Below are positions 1 through 11,200 of a stretch of DNA of 64,000 nt, in pieces. A program made the position numbers and the translations under genes. This DNA comes from Undaria pinnatifida (taxonomy: Eukaryota > Sar > Phaeophyceae > Laminariales > Alariaceae), in the NCBI GenBank assembly GCA_012845835.1, contig JABAKD010000029.1, positions 8,060,048-8,124,047 on the forward strand, read 5' to 3'. The notes below the pieces were generated by a model that was given only the letters and a program-made list of their open reading frames with translations, searched no databases and was not told where the DNA came from. The first letter of the stretch is position 1; each line of letters begins with the position of its first letter.

Positions 1-439
1 ATTCGTAGAAAAGGACTTTTTGGGGGGCCTCGATCACTTTAACAAACACAAAAAACACGACAAATGCAAAAAATATTGCTAAACGTATGTACGATTTCAC
101 AAGTGCTTGACACGGACACGTATATTTCTTTTTACGGTAGCACCGAAATTATTTTCCCACGAACGGTTGCATTGGGTTGACGACGTCGCCGCAATGTGCT
201 ATGGTATCCCCTCTCTCCCGTTGCGGCGTTATGATTTATAGCAGTTGTCGCCTTTATAGCTATCAGGCGTTATCTATCGCCTGCACGAGCGAACGGCTCC
301 GCCCCCCCCCCTTCTGTCAGACGGTATCCGGCGGCCAGCAAACTACTTATACGAGAGATGGACATCCAAGCAACGCTCGTGTGAGTGATGATTGCAGAGC
401 TAGAGGCACCCCTGCGTATCAGTAGTTGGTCCCTAGGTT
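1..439. other. Left flank, no gene recognised
   Basis: Mixed-composition sequence left of the Copia-type LTR. Short open frames occur on both strands, but none has a recognisable motif, codon bias or good splice sites. If the TAF1-like gene starts upstream of the window, this segment would lie in one of its introns. Confidence 0.4.
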
Positions 440-662
440 TGTTCGTAGAGTCCAAGCCCGGATGCCCTGACCGCCCCGCGGCCTGATAAGTTTATTTATA
501 GACGTTGTATTAGAGGACAGAGAGGAGAGGCGGAGCAGAGAGCGGAGTGCTCGAACTCTCCTCCCGACAGCGTGTCAAAGATTCCGTAAAAACGCCTGCG
601 AAGATATAAGCAACTCTCTACAACTTTTGTAGCCGTCGCTGCTCTGACGATCCAAACTAACA
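440..662 (-). repeat. Left LTR (3' LTR of the minus-strand element)
   Basis: It pairs with 2968-3188 at an offset of about 2.53 kb. Shared landmarks include GGATGCCCTGAC, GTTGTATTAGAGGACAGAG, CTCGAACTCTCCTCC, AAAACGCCTGCGAAGATA and TGACGATCCAAA. The plus-strand ends are TG...CA. The two LTRs have many substitutions and small indels, so the insertion is old. Confidence 0.8.
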
Positions 663-984
663 CCCTCCCTGACTCTTTACATCAGTGACGAGACCGAATG
701 GGCATCCAAGACAACGAGCTAGGACCTAAGAACAGCCAGCGACAGTCCCGCAGGAGGAAAGCCGGCCACCGGGTCGAACCCCCTCGTGTAACTCATATAT
801 TCCGAACCATTGCAATTGTAACTATGGCCGCATCCAAAACGATGACCATGGCCAGAAACTAAAATGCCAAGTAGAGTCCTACTCACCCCGTGCCCCTCAA
901 AGTAGCGTGGGGTGGCGGCCTGGCAAAAATTATTCGTGGCATGGCTCAAACACGGTGCCCATCGAAAAAATGCTTTCACACCCC

Positions 985-1950
985 TTACTCACCGTCCAAC
1001 GGTAGGTTCAACGAAAAATTACGGTGAGATTTGAAAGGGCTCGCAGCAATGGATTTCGTTAGAATATCCGCGTGCTGCTCTTCCGAAGCTACAAGCTGAG
1101 TGCCAATCTTCTGCGCACGAAGTAAGTCTCGGACGGAATGGAAACATACGTCAACGTGTTTGCTCCGAGCAGAACTAAGATGGTTTTCAGGTGCATCTAT
1201 GGCCCCCTGGTTAACCTCAAATACTCGGACACACGATCCGCTTAGCTCTGGACAAATAAACGATGAAACTGCGCCTGTAAGCAGAGCCTCCTTCACCCCT
1301 TTGCCCAGGGCTACATAGTCTGCTTCTGCGGTAGACAACGTAACGCACCTCTGCGTGCTACTTGCCCAACTGACGGCAGCACCCCCCAAGGTAATTACCG
1401 TCCCCGACACCGAGCGCCTGCCCTTAGATTTGTCGGCGTAGTCGGCATCACTATACGCAGTCAAGTCCAATCCCGAACCCCTCACAAAAGCCAATCCCGT
1501 ACCCCTTGTCCCGTGGAGATGTGCCATGATCTTCAAAACTGCTTTCCAGTGCCTGTCGGTGGAGTTGTGAGAATGGCGCGCCGCAGCATGCACCGCGTGC
1601 GAGATGTCTTGCCGTGTCATGGTCGACAGCCACATCAGACTGCCCACAGCCTCCCTCTACGGCCAGTTTCCCTTTGGCTCGCCCTCTTCTCTTGGAGCTA
1701 ATTCAACGCCAGGGGTCGCGGCGGTGTCAAACGACGAGTTCACACCGAAACGAGTCAGCATGCTTTCAACGAAAGTCTTCTGCGTGATCTCTAACGTGCT
1801 CAGTTCCCAGTTACGCTTGAAAGCACAACCCAAGTGTGCCCAAGTCAGTTCGCCGAGGTTAATTTGTGGGGGATTTTCGTGGTTAACGCGGCATGGATGT
1901 CTCTGCAAGTCTCGCCGATCCTGCAATCACAATTCCATCTACACTGTTCC
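985..1950 (-). pseudogene. Copia pol remnant: end of RT plus RNase H
   Basis: On the minus strand the frame at 1647-985 reads the Copia RNase H region, with YSDADYADKSKGRRSVSG, the STQRCVTLSTAEADYVAL block and a C-terminal KHVDVCFHSVRD...HADILTK tail, ending at a stop at 985. Upstream in the same frame (1926-1660) is the RT connection segment (INLGELTWAHLGCAF, LEITQKTFVESMLTRFGV). An in-frame TAG at 1657-1659 interrupts it where Copia proteins have tyrosine in a YREAVGSLMWL block. Further upstream, in a shifted frame near 1945-1920, SVDGIVIAGS stands where the catalytic YVDD box should be. The premature stop, the frameshift and the altered YVDD make it inactive. Confidence 0.88.
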
Positions 1951-2001
1951 CTTGGTCGGTGCCTCTTGTCAGGGACGGCAGCACACGAGCTCAGCAGGTG
2001 G

Positions 2002-2498
2002 AGAATGGGATACATACCCCGGCGGCGAGTTGGGGGTGGTTTTAATCTGCCTCTATCTACGAAGACACCCTGCTTTAAAGCACACCGAGCTGTCCCATCA
2101 TTTAGTGGGCAAAAACCTGAGTTTACTGCCTGGACAAGAGACGCTGCAGTAGGTACTGCACGAACGGAGTAGGTTTCTTATCTGGCTTGATGTCGGGGAC
2201 GCCTGAATACATTCATTCCCGTAGGGGAATTGGGTACCGAGAACTCGGTAAATCAAGTACCGAGTTCTCGGTATCCAGTTCCCCTGCGGGAACGTATTCA
2301 GGTGGATCCGTCACAGGGCAGATAAGAAACCTACGCCTTTCGCGTGGTACCTAGCGTCTGTTGCCCAGGCAGTGAACACGGGTTTCTGCCCACTAAATGA
2401 TGAGAGGCAGCGTTGTAATTAAAAGCAAGATGTCTAGATGGAGGCAGATCATAACCACCCCCCAACTCGCCGCCGGGGCATGTATCCCATTCTCCAGC
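2002..2498. repeat. Large imperfect palindrome (foldback) inside the Copia relic
   Basis: The arm 2002-2250 (starting GGAGAATGGGATACAT) matches the reverse complement of 2262-2498 (ending ATGTATCCCATTCTCC) along its length with mismatches and small indels. The inner stem around TACCGAGAACTCGGTA is nearly perfect. Each arm is about 240 bp and the spacer a few bases. It sits at the internal deletion point, between the RT remnant and the gag-like remnant. Confidence 0.85.
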
Positions 2499-2582
2499 CC
2501 TCCGTTGTTGGTCTGGCTGACCCCTCGCTCCTAGGCTAACCTCGACAGGAACAGCAGCTCCTCTGCGTCCGTCACTCCGAAA

Positions 2583-2879
2583 TTACACGAGGCATCCGCG
2601 CGCAAAGTCGTCTCTCTCCCTGCTGTCGTATCTCCTCGCGGTCCGCTCCAGCAGCAGCAGCAGCAGCAGCGGCAGCAGAAGTTTCTCGTGCAGCAGTGGG
2701 TTCAGCCCCTCGTGCCCCCCCCCCCCTACAAGGGCGCTGCCCTCAGCGCTGCTGGACTTCGATCGGCCGTCGTTCCTAATGAACTCGGCCATCATCTCCC
2801 TCATGGCATGCATCACCGATGCCTGCTTCTCCTCCATCATCAGCTGAAACTCACGCCTCAGTTGCTGAATCTCATCCTT
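2583..2879 (-). pseudogene. Gag-like N-terminal remnant of the Copia element
   Basis: A minus-strand frame next to the 5' LTR reads KDEIQQLRREFQLMMEEKQ, then a Met-rich helix (MHAMREMMAEF) and a Ser/Gly linker. A charged, probably coiled-coil N-terminus in this position is typical of Copia gag. There is no zinc knuckle and no clear start codon before an upstream stop. The frame runs into a CAG/CTG repeat (about 2650-2672), read as a leucine run. The assignment rests on position more than on sequence. Confidence 0.45.
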
Positions 2880-2967
2880 GGCAGAATATTGCTCCCGTGC
2901 TGACCCTTTTTAGGACATCCGTGACTCCTGGTACCAGATCTCAAACGTTCATTCACTATTATTAGTG

Positions 2968-3188
2968 TGTTCCTAGAATCCAACCTCGGATGCCCTGACA
3001 GCCACGCAGTCTGATGAGTTTATTTGTGGTCGTTGTATTAGAGGACAGAGGGGAGAGGCGGGGCAAAGCGCGGAATGCTCGAACTCTCCTCCGGAGAGCA
3101 TGCCAAAAAAATCCATAAAAACGCCTGCGAAGATACACCCAACCCTCTACAACTGTTGAACCGTCGCTGCCATGACGATCCAAAACCA
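2968..3188 (-). repeat. Right LTR (5' LTR of the minus-strand element)
   Basis: This is the second copy of the LTR described at 440-662. On the minus strand it would hold the promoter (U3-R-U5) and lead into the gag-like remnant. It ends 100 bp before a copy of the dispersed repeat that begins near 3288. Confidence 0.78.
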
Positions 3189-3287
3189 GCAAGGTCCATT
3201 GCCGGAAACTACACCGGCGTCGTCGGCAGGACGCAGTGTTTCACGATTAGCGATTAGTCCTTTTGTGACCCAGAGATAACCACAGAA

Positions 3288-3690
3288 GAGTGCTGCGACA
3301 GAGGTAGCACGTTTTGGACGAACTATTTTCTGAAAAGACTTCGCTCTTTCACCCAAATCGTCGGGATGTCGATTCTTGTTTTGCGATATGGATGTTGTTT
3401 GTACCTAGGCAGGCATGGGTTTGGTCACAGGGTGTCACTTTTCAGTGTACTCGAAATGTTTTTCGGGGGGGGGTGAGGGTATGCAGCTCCTCGCGTGCTT
3501 CGATGGAGGCTACTCGCTGCACTTTTTTTTGTACAAAAAATATTTTTCCTGAAATGACTTTGCTCCTTGACCCAAAATCGTCGGGATATCGATTGTTGTT
3601 TTGCGATATGGATGTTGTATGTACCTATGTAGGCCATGGGTTTGGTCACCGAGTTGCATTTTTCAGTGCACTCGAAATACAGTTTTTGAA
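3288..3690 (+). repeat. Dispersed repeat R1, one full and one partial copy
   Basis: Copy 1 (3288-3465) runs from GAGTGCTGCGACAGAGGTAGC through an AATCGTCGG motif, TTGTTTTGCGATATGGATG and GGGTTTGGTCA to ACTCGAAAT. Copy 2 (3536-3690) repeats the second half. Related copies lie at 7029-7210, 22690-22860 and 46279-46440, and the start of another at 63989. No coding frame is shared between copies. Confidence 0.75.
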
Positions 3691-5114
3691 CGACGACGTT
3701 GTCCTCCCTCGTTCATATATTAATGATTTCACCCCACAATATTTCGATGTACAGTACCCGAAACTACAGTATTGATGTAATGAATACGTCAGCTTGTATC
3801 CTTCTGGAGAAAACAATATACCTGGTAACTCCCAGCTGACGTGCTTGCAGTTTTTTTCTTTTGTTCATTTAGCTACTACGTCAGAGCTGTGAATTCGATC
3901 GGAGTGCTCGATACGGCGGTGGCAGTCCCGAACTTGTTCGATTTCTTGCTGTTTCTAGCCCCGGCCTGCTGTTGTTTGGTAGTTTTTTGTTGCATTGTTT
4001 TTTGTTGCGTTGTTTTTGCGGTTCTCTTCCGCTTTCTTTTCTCGTTTTTTTTTTTTTCTTTTACAAGGGTGCAGCACCAGCCGTCGACGCATGGTCAACT
4101 AACGGCGATTTTTTTTTTTTCCGGATCCCCCGCGATAAAAACGCCATCGCACCCTTGTGGTACTGGCGGTAGGGTTACGTCCAACTCGTGGTGGGAACAC
4201 ATGAACATACGACGGTACGGTAGAGGGGGATACTTTTTTTTTCTGAGGCAACTCACTTGAGGAGCCCTCCGAGGAAAAAACATGATTTTTCAGTAAATTG
4301 AAAAATGCAGCCAGGTGAACAAAACCCATGACCTTCGTAGGAATACAACACAAATAGTATCGCACACACGATAATAAATTGAAAACGCAGCCAGGTGAAC
4401 AAAACCTATGGCCTTCGTAGGAATACGAAAACGATTAGTATTGCACATACAAGAATGCCACTCCGACGAATTTTGGGGGGTTGAGAAGCCCCGTCATTGG
4501 GGGGGGGGAATGCCAAAAAACGGTATACCGTGTTCCTCTATCGTAGCATGCGTCTAAATAAGATGTGCCTCGTACCTGGTACTTTTTTGTAGTTGCATTT
4601 GCCTTTGCTGGTGAGGATACATCAATTTTCCCTGGTACCTGGAATGTACTTACGTTTGCCGTTACCTACCTGAATCTGCTTGTACCAGTGTTCGTAATCA
4701 CTGCCGTGTTTTTTTGTTGTTGCTGAATTTTGATGGTGCTGTGGTATTGCTAGGAAGTGTGTAATATTGTAGGGTACGTACGTGTTTAAGTTGTGCGGGT
4801 ACCCAGGTACATGCTCGGGTATCTTACCCGGGTATCCTGATTTGTATAGTAGTCAGATTGTAAGGCACCAGGGTACCCCAGAGTACATACACCCTACCAA
4901 ACACTTTATTGCTAAGTATTGTTGGACATGACTTCTGATTAGAGGATTTTTCCGATATGTCGAATTTTCGATACGATACGACATCTCCGATATTATCGAA
5001 GTTTTCGATACGATACTCAACATCAAATGACCTTGACTGTATGTATGACCCTTCCCCCCCCCCCCCCCCGCCCCCCGCCCCCGCCGCGCCAATTCCCCTT
5101 CTCCCGCTTTGAAG
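3691..5114. other. Presumed intron upstream of the first visible TAF1-like exon
   Basis: AT- and T-rich sequence with homopolymer runs and a short direct repeat (AAAACGCAGCCAGGTGAACAAAACC-type units near 4300 and 4390). TACCCGGGTA-type motifs lie near 4800-4840. A C-rich tract (5055-5100) precedes the acceptor at 5114. I searched for the exon that should precede residue 1 of the TAF1 model and did not find it. Confidence 0.5.
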
Positions 5115-5235
5115 GCGACTTACGATGCTCCAGTTGGCCTCGACATGCGAGACCATGGGCATCCCTAAGGACACCGTTCGGACCCTTAGGCGATGGGATA
5201 GGGTTCACATGATTAAGGAACTGGCGGGCGTGGCG
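5115..5235 (+). CDS. TAF1: TAF1-like exon 1 of window: end of the DUF3591 region
   Basis: Acceptor TTGAAG follows a C-rich tract and the donor is GCG|GTGAGG. The first base completes a split codon. Residues 1-40 start RLTMLQLASTCETMGIPKD and contain TLRRWDRVHMIKEL. From RL to RW this aligns without gaps (27 residues) to the human TAF1 segment RLSLKNAKQLL...KLSRW, which is followed in human by a helix, as here. The exon ends in phase 0. Confidence 0.82.
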
Positions 5236-8200
5236 GTGAGGGCAGGGCGAGACTCGAGGGGGGTGGGGGGGGGGGAGGGGGGGGTGTTCTCGTTTGATGT
5301 ATGGCCGTAGCCGTATGACCATAGACCCTCGTATCCCTACAAGCGCCGGCACGAAGCACAACGGGCTTTGAAGCAGGCGGTTCTACTCAATCCCCACTTT
5401 ACTGTTTTCGCCGTCATTAACAAGCAGAATAATCGTTGTGAGTTTTTTTTTTGGTAAGGGGTGTCCCCGTTCACCCCCCGGCCCCTCTCGCACCGTGCCA
5501 ACCGTTTTGTGGAACTCCCAGCGACAGAGCTTATCAGAAAAATGAGAACACATCTTGCTTGTTTTAGTTATATTACAGATGTTCTAAACAACATGTATGT
5601 TGAGACCGTTCTTTATTTAGCGTCGTCGAAATTTGACGTTTGAAATGCTTGGTGCGTGCAGTGTACGTTTTTTTTTTTCATGTTCTTGTTATTGTTCTTG
5701 TTCTTTTGTTTTTTTTTTCTTGTTGTTGTTTTCGGTCTTGGTATTTTTCTTGCTCTTGCTCTTGCTCGTGTTCTTGCTCTTGCTCTTGCTCTTGCTCTTG
5801 TTCTTGCTCTTGATCTCGTTCTTGTTCTTGTTCTTGTTCTTGTTCTTGTTCTTGTTCTTGTTCTTGTTCTTGTTCTTGTTCTTGTTACGTTTATTGTTAT
5901 TTTTCGTGTTCTTGTGCTTGTTCGTGTTCTCGTTGTTGTTATTTGTCTTGCTTTTGCTTTTGCTCTTGGTCTTGTCCTTGCGCTTGCTCTTGTACTCACT
6001 TGTACTTGTGCTTGTACTTGTACTTGTTTTTTGTTGTTATTTTTTCGTATTCTTGTTATTGTTATCGTTCTTGGTCTTGCTGTTGTTGAAAAGGTGGCCG
6101 AGAACGTGAAGGATGGGAACTTATACGCGCGGTTCGTCAGGAAGAGGAGGCCTAACGCCACCATCGACAAGGACCTTTATCGAGCGTGAGAATTCGTCGT
6201 GGAATAGTAGTGGGGGTGGGGTGGTGGGGATGGGGGTGGGAGTGGGGTTGGGGGTTGGGGTTGTGGTGGTGGCGTCGCTGTTGGTGTTGGTGGTAATGAT
6301 AGTGGTGATGAGAGTTTGGTTCGAGGTGGTGATGCTGCTGGTGCGGGTGGGATCGGGGATGGGGACGGTGCTGGTGGTGGTGGTACGGTGTTCGCTTTTG
6401 CTGAATATTTGGTACCCACCTAGATTGTTTTGCTTATTTTGCATGATTGTAATACTTGGCGTATTACCTGGCACCTAGTTTTTTGTTTGTTTATTTTGCT
6501 TCTGCCCTCTACTTCCCCCCCCCACCCGCTCCCCCTCCCCTCCCCTCCCCTCCCCTCCCCCCTCCCCTCCCCTCCCCCCTCCCCTCCCCTCCCCCCCACC
6601 CCCACACACCAGAACCTGCAACGAAATCTGGGAAAGGCAGGCCGCTGCTCTCTCTGCAACGGCGGAGGACGTCTTGGACTACCACAGGTGACTGGGGACA
6701 GTAGCCCTTTACCTCTTTCCCCCCGATTTCGGTGCTTTATTCCAGGTAATGATCCATCGTCGTTATTGTACGAGTTGTTCATGTAATCGTCCACTTTTTT
6801 CGCAAAAATGAGTTGAGTTATCTTTTTCGGGACGAAGTTCTTCAAGAGGCGGGGTCGGGTGGGGTGGGAGGGGGGGGGGGGGGGGGTCTGTGGAGTATTT
6901 TTTTCTGTGTGTGTTTGACTCTGCTGTGCGGGGGATGGAAGTAAGATGGGGGGTTGTGGTGGTGGTGGTGGTGGTGGGGGTGGTGGTCGTTGTGGTGATG
7001 GTCGTGGTGTTGGTGTCGTTGGTGGGACGAGTGCTACGATAGAGGTAGCGCTTTTTGGCAAAATTATTTTCTGAACGACGGGGCTCCTTGACCCGAAATC
7101 GTCGGATTTTTTTTTTTTTTTTTTTGCGATATTTTTTGTCGCATGCCTATGCCATGGGCTTGCTCATCTGGTGGCACTTTCGGGTTTTCCTCAAGATCAG
7201 TTTTTGTGGGTGGGGTATGGAGTAGGTTATCAAGCCATCACCCTCAGTAGGCAAAAAAGAGCCGCAGTGCACATCTGCCGCCGTTGCATGCATCGGGACG
7301 CCGATCAATAATCGATGACGGTCGATGTACGGCGCTAATGGAAGGTGTAAACTGCCGCTAGATAGTCCACGCCGTCTGATAATCGGCGCTGTTCGATGTT
7401 CTCAGACGCGGTTTGTTAACGCGCCGCCCGATACTCTACATAGTTTGGTCATCGAAAACGCTGTTTGATTAGTCTACACATTCCGATGATTGATGACGTT
7501 CGATAATCGACGCCGCTCACTAGTCGAAGACGCCGTCCGACAATCGAGTCTGATATTTGACAACGTTCGATAATGGGCGTAATTCGATGATGAACGATAC
7601 TGTGCGATAGTCGTCGCCGTTCGATAGTTGCAAACACCGTTCGGCGTTTTGATCCCGTTGTCGTTCGGCAATCGACATGATGCGATAATCAACGCTGTCT
7701 GATAATCGTTGCCGTTCGATGAGTGGCCTCGTTCGATAATGAACTTATGCCGATAGTTGGCGTCATTCGATAATCGGCACTGTTTGACCATCGACAACGT
7801 TCGATATTTGGCATCATCCGATAATCAACACTGTCCGATGAATCATTGAACAGTGACACCGGCGGGAGCAAGGACAAGGGGAAGCCTAAGGCCAAGGCAG
7901 GCTCGGCTTCCGGTGCCACCGGCGCGGCCTCTGCCGCCAGCGCCGCGGCTGCCAGTGCTGGTGAGGCGGGAAAAACAGGAGCAGAAGCAACGGCGACTGG
8001 GGCAACAGCACCAGGAGCATCGGCAGGGCCTGAAGGGGTAGTAGCAGCAGGAGGGGCGGGAGCGGCGGGAGCAACAGCAACAGCAGGAGGAGCCGCTGGG
8101 ACAGCAACAGGAGGAGTAGCAACAGGAACGACTGCAGCAGGAGCAGCACCACCAACAGCAGGAGCAGCAGCAGCAGCAGCAGGAGGGGGAGGGACATCGA

Positions 8201-11200
8201 AGGCGGGGGCAGAAGGAGCCGCCACCTCCGGCGCCGCCGGCGCCGCCGCCGCCGGCCCTAACGGCAAAGACGATGCTGAAAAGGGTGGAAAGGTCGTGAA
8301 GGAGGAGGAAGACAACGACAAAGACGACGATGACGATAACGATGACGACGACGACGGCTTTAACGTGGACGACCTCAATCTTACGGATGATGACGACGAT
8401 GACGACCTTAATCTAAGCGACATGGAGGAGGTAAGTGCGCCGAGTTGTTGAAGGCGCCCCTGCTTTTTTTCTCCTTTTTTTTCTTTTTTTTCTTTTTTTC
8501 TGTTTTATGCTCCGGCGGATCGGGAAAAATAGAGCTTAAGCTCATCCGAGGACTAGTTTCTGTTGTGCTTTTGTTTGAAGACGGTGCCGGGGAGGCAATA
8601 CGGGACACTGGACACAGCTGGCGCCGCGTAATTTCTTGTTTGATGCTGCCCATGCGGCAGTTCTAACGCAGGTGGCGTGCAGTAGCTTTTGCCCCCCCCA
8701 GCTCCATGCCCTCTTCGCCCTCCCTCCACCCCACTCCCACCCCACTCCACCCCACCCTGCTCACACCATCATACCCTCTTCCACGCCCTTCCTCTAACCA
8801 ACCCTCTTATTTCCCTTTTTTTCGCCAGACTTTGGAGGGAGGGGATGGAGACGGAGACGCCCCGGTGTCAAAAAGCCTCCATGACCTGACGGCAGCGTCC
8901 AACAGAAATGGGGAGGAGCTGGACGACGAGCGACAATTACGAATGCTCCAGCAGGATTTGCACGGGGATAGGGGCGATGCTGCCAGATGGGGAATAGGAG
9001 AGGTGAGCGTTAGGTACGGTGTAGATAGTGTGTTGTCCGGAGCGTGGGTATCAAAGCTGGTTAGGTTGGTCATTCCTGGGTATGCCGGGTATTTACCCGG
9101 GTACCGTACCGAATGCTCCAGCAGAATTTTCGCCGAGAAAGGGGAGACGCTGCCAGATGGAGAATCGGCGAGGTATCCATTCACATGTTTGAAAAATATC
9201 AACGGGGTGTTAGTTAGGGCATACTCTGTGTACTCTGCGGTACCCGGGTGTCAAATATGGTCATGCTGGTCCTACCTGAGTATGTACCCGGGTAATACCC
9301 GGGTAAGCAGTAGACCCCCGGGTAGATGGGTACATACCCAGGTACACACCTGGCTATAGGTACCCGGCCAGACCCGGGTACAGTTCCAAAAGCCCCATTC
9401 CGGATTTGCACGGGGATAGGGGAGACTGCCAGATGGGGAACGAGAGAGGTGAGTATTGTCATAATATCAAGGGCGTGTTAGGCCGGGTATATGCTTGGAG
9501 GTTTCCGGGTACCAAGCCTGGGTATTCTGGTCATGCTCGGGTATTCATAAGTGGCTATGTACTCGGCTATGTACTCGGGTAGATCCGCGGGTAGAAACCC
9601 AGGTAGAAACTCGGGTATGTGGGTATGTACTCGGTACAGTACCGCATGCCCCGGCAGGATTTTGTACGGGATAGGGGAAACTCTTGCCAAATGTAGAACG
9701 GGCGAGGTCAGTATGTGGTGTTGTGTCGGTTGAATACTCTTGCGATTTCAAGGTAGTAAACCTGGTTGTGTTGGTCATACCCCGGTACACACATACCCGG
9801 GTACATCCAGAGTATATCATATTTGGTATACCGTAAGGTGCTAAGCTAAACGCGCCCTAGTAGGGGTATTGTGAAAGTGGGGTGGGAGTAGGGCGGGTAG
9901 CTTAGGGGTTATGAAGAGGGGGAGGGTAGGGGGTTGGGGGGGGTAGAGTAGGAGTTGGAGGGGGGTACGGGCGATACAGGTTTTGTGCTCTAGTTGCACG
10001 TCTTCGCCGCCACGGAAGGGTGCGGTGAGGGAGGGGGTGGGACAGGGGCGGCGGGGGCGGCGGTCGGGGGGAAGGGGCTACAGATGAAGTCCCCTTGGTG
10101 TTTGTATCGTTGTTGTATGTTATCCGTTAGGCTCTGATTGTGATGTGATGGGGTGTGATTGGATGGGATGGGATGGGATGGGATGTGTTTTTTCAATGAT
10201 GTGATGTGACTTGCGGTGATGTGATGTGGCCCAACCCCCCCCCTTCCCGCCCTCTCCTTGCACCACTGGATGTTTCACGATTGTTGTTGTTGTTGTTGTT
10301 TTTATCATGTGTGATGGTGTGTTGTGATGGTATGTTGTGATGGCGTTGTTGTGTTCTTTTCTTTTTTCTTTTTTGTTTTAAACGATTTTCTTTTTCCTTT
10401 TTTTTCCCCCGCGGCAGCGAGGGGGAGAAGCCGGGTCGCAGGGCAAGGTGCTGTCGGTGGAGGAGGCCCGCAAGGCTCAGACTGCGGACCTCGTGGCCAA
10501 GCTTGGAGGAAGGGCGGAGCTGCCGGCTCAGGCCGTCAGGCGCATCACCAGGACTGTGGGGTGAGTGCTGTTTTGGTTGGTGGCGGTGGGGGTGGGGGGG
10601 GGTCGTTGGGGGGTAGGGGTGTAACCATCGTATCATGCATGGCCGTAGTCGTATGACCATAGGCCCTCGCATCCCTATTATGCCGGGACGGAGCACGTCG
10701 GGTTTTCACCAACCAGGCAGACATTGCTTGCACCAAGCGCGAAGCGCCGTGAGGTGTTCGGCCAGTCGCATGAACGGTGACCTGCATCCTACCAGGTTCC
10801 CGCTCGTAAGACGGACTTCGGCACCTTGTGCCTACTTTCTTGCTTATGGATGACAGCGCCATTGAGTTACACTTGTTTTCTGGTGTGGCCACTCCAGAGA
10901 CAACAATGGGTATTGCTATGTAACTGCCTCGTGGGTGCCTTACCATATTCACACCACGTGATGCGATCATCCCCCTTGTGCGGAGTTAGGGTTTTCCACC
11001 CCGCACAAAATGATCTAACTCGATAACCATCATGGTGACCGCCAAAAACAAACACAAACGGTACCCTGGTTGTCTAGCTCATGCAGCGATTGGCATGTTT
11101 TACATCGTTGTCAACTAACACCAACCCCAACCCCAATATACATATAATGTTTTACAGCGTCGGTGCCAACGGAAGCCAATTATTACATACGCGTATACCA

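Larger units (their letters stand above)
440..3188 (-). mobile_element. Decayed Copia-type LTR retrotransposon
   Basis: Two direct repeats of about 220 bp (440-662 and 2968-3188) bound an internal region of about 2.3 kb. Read on the minus strand it has gag-like, reverse transcriptase and RNase H remnants in that order. A purine tract (AGGGAGGG on the minus strand, plus 663-670) touches the left LTR, as a polypurine tract should. A TGGTACCAGGAGTC stretch about 25 bp inside the right LTR could be a primer binding site. The internal region is far shorter than the 4-5 kb usual for Copia elements, so protease, integrase and most of RT are deleted. No exact target-site duplication was seen. It is non-functional and probably sits in an upstream intron of the TAF1-like gene. 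Confidence 0.8.
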
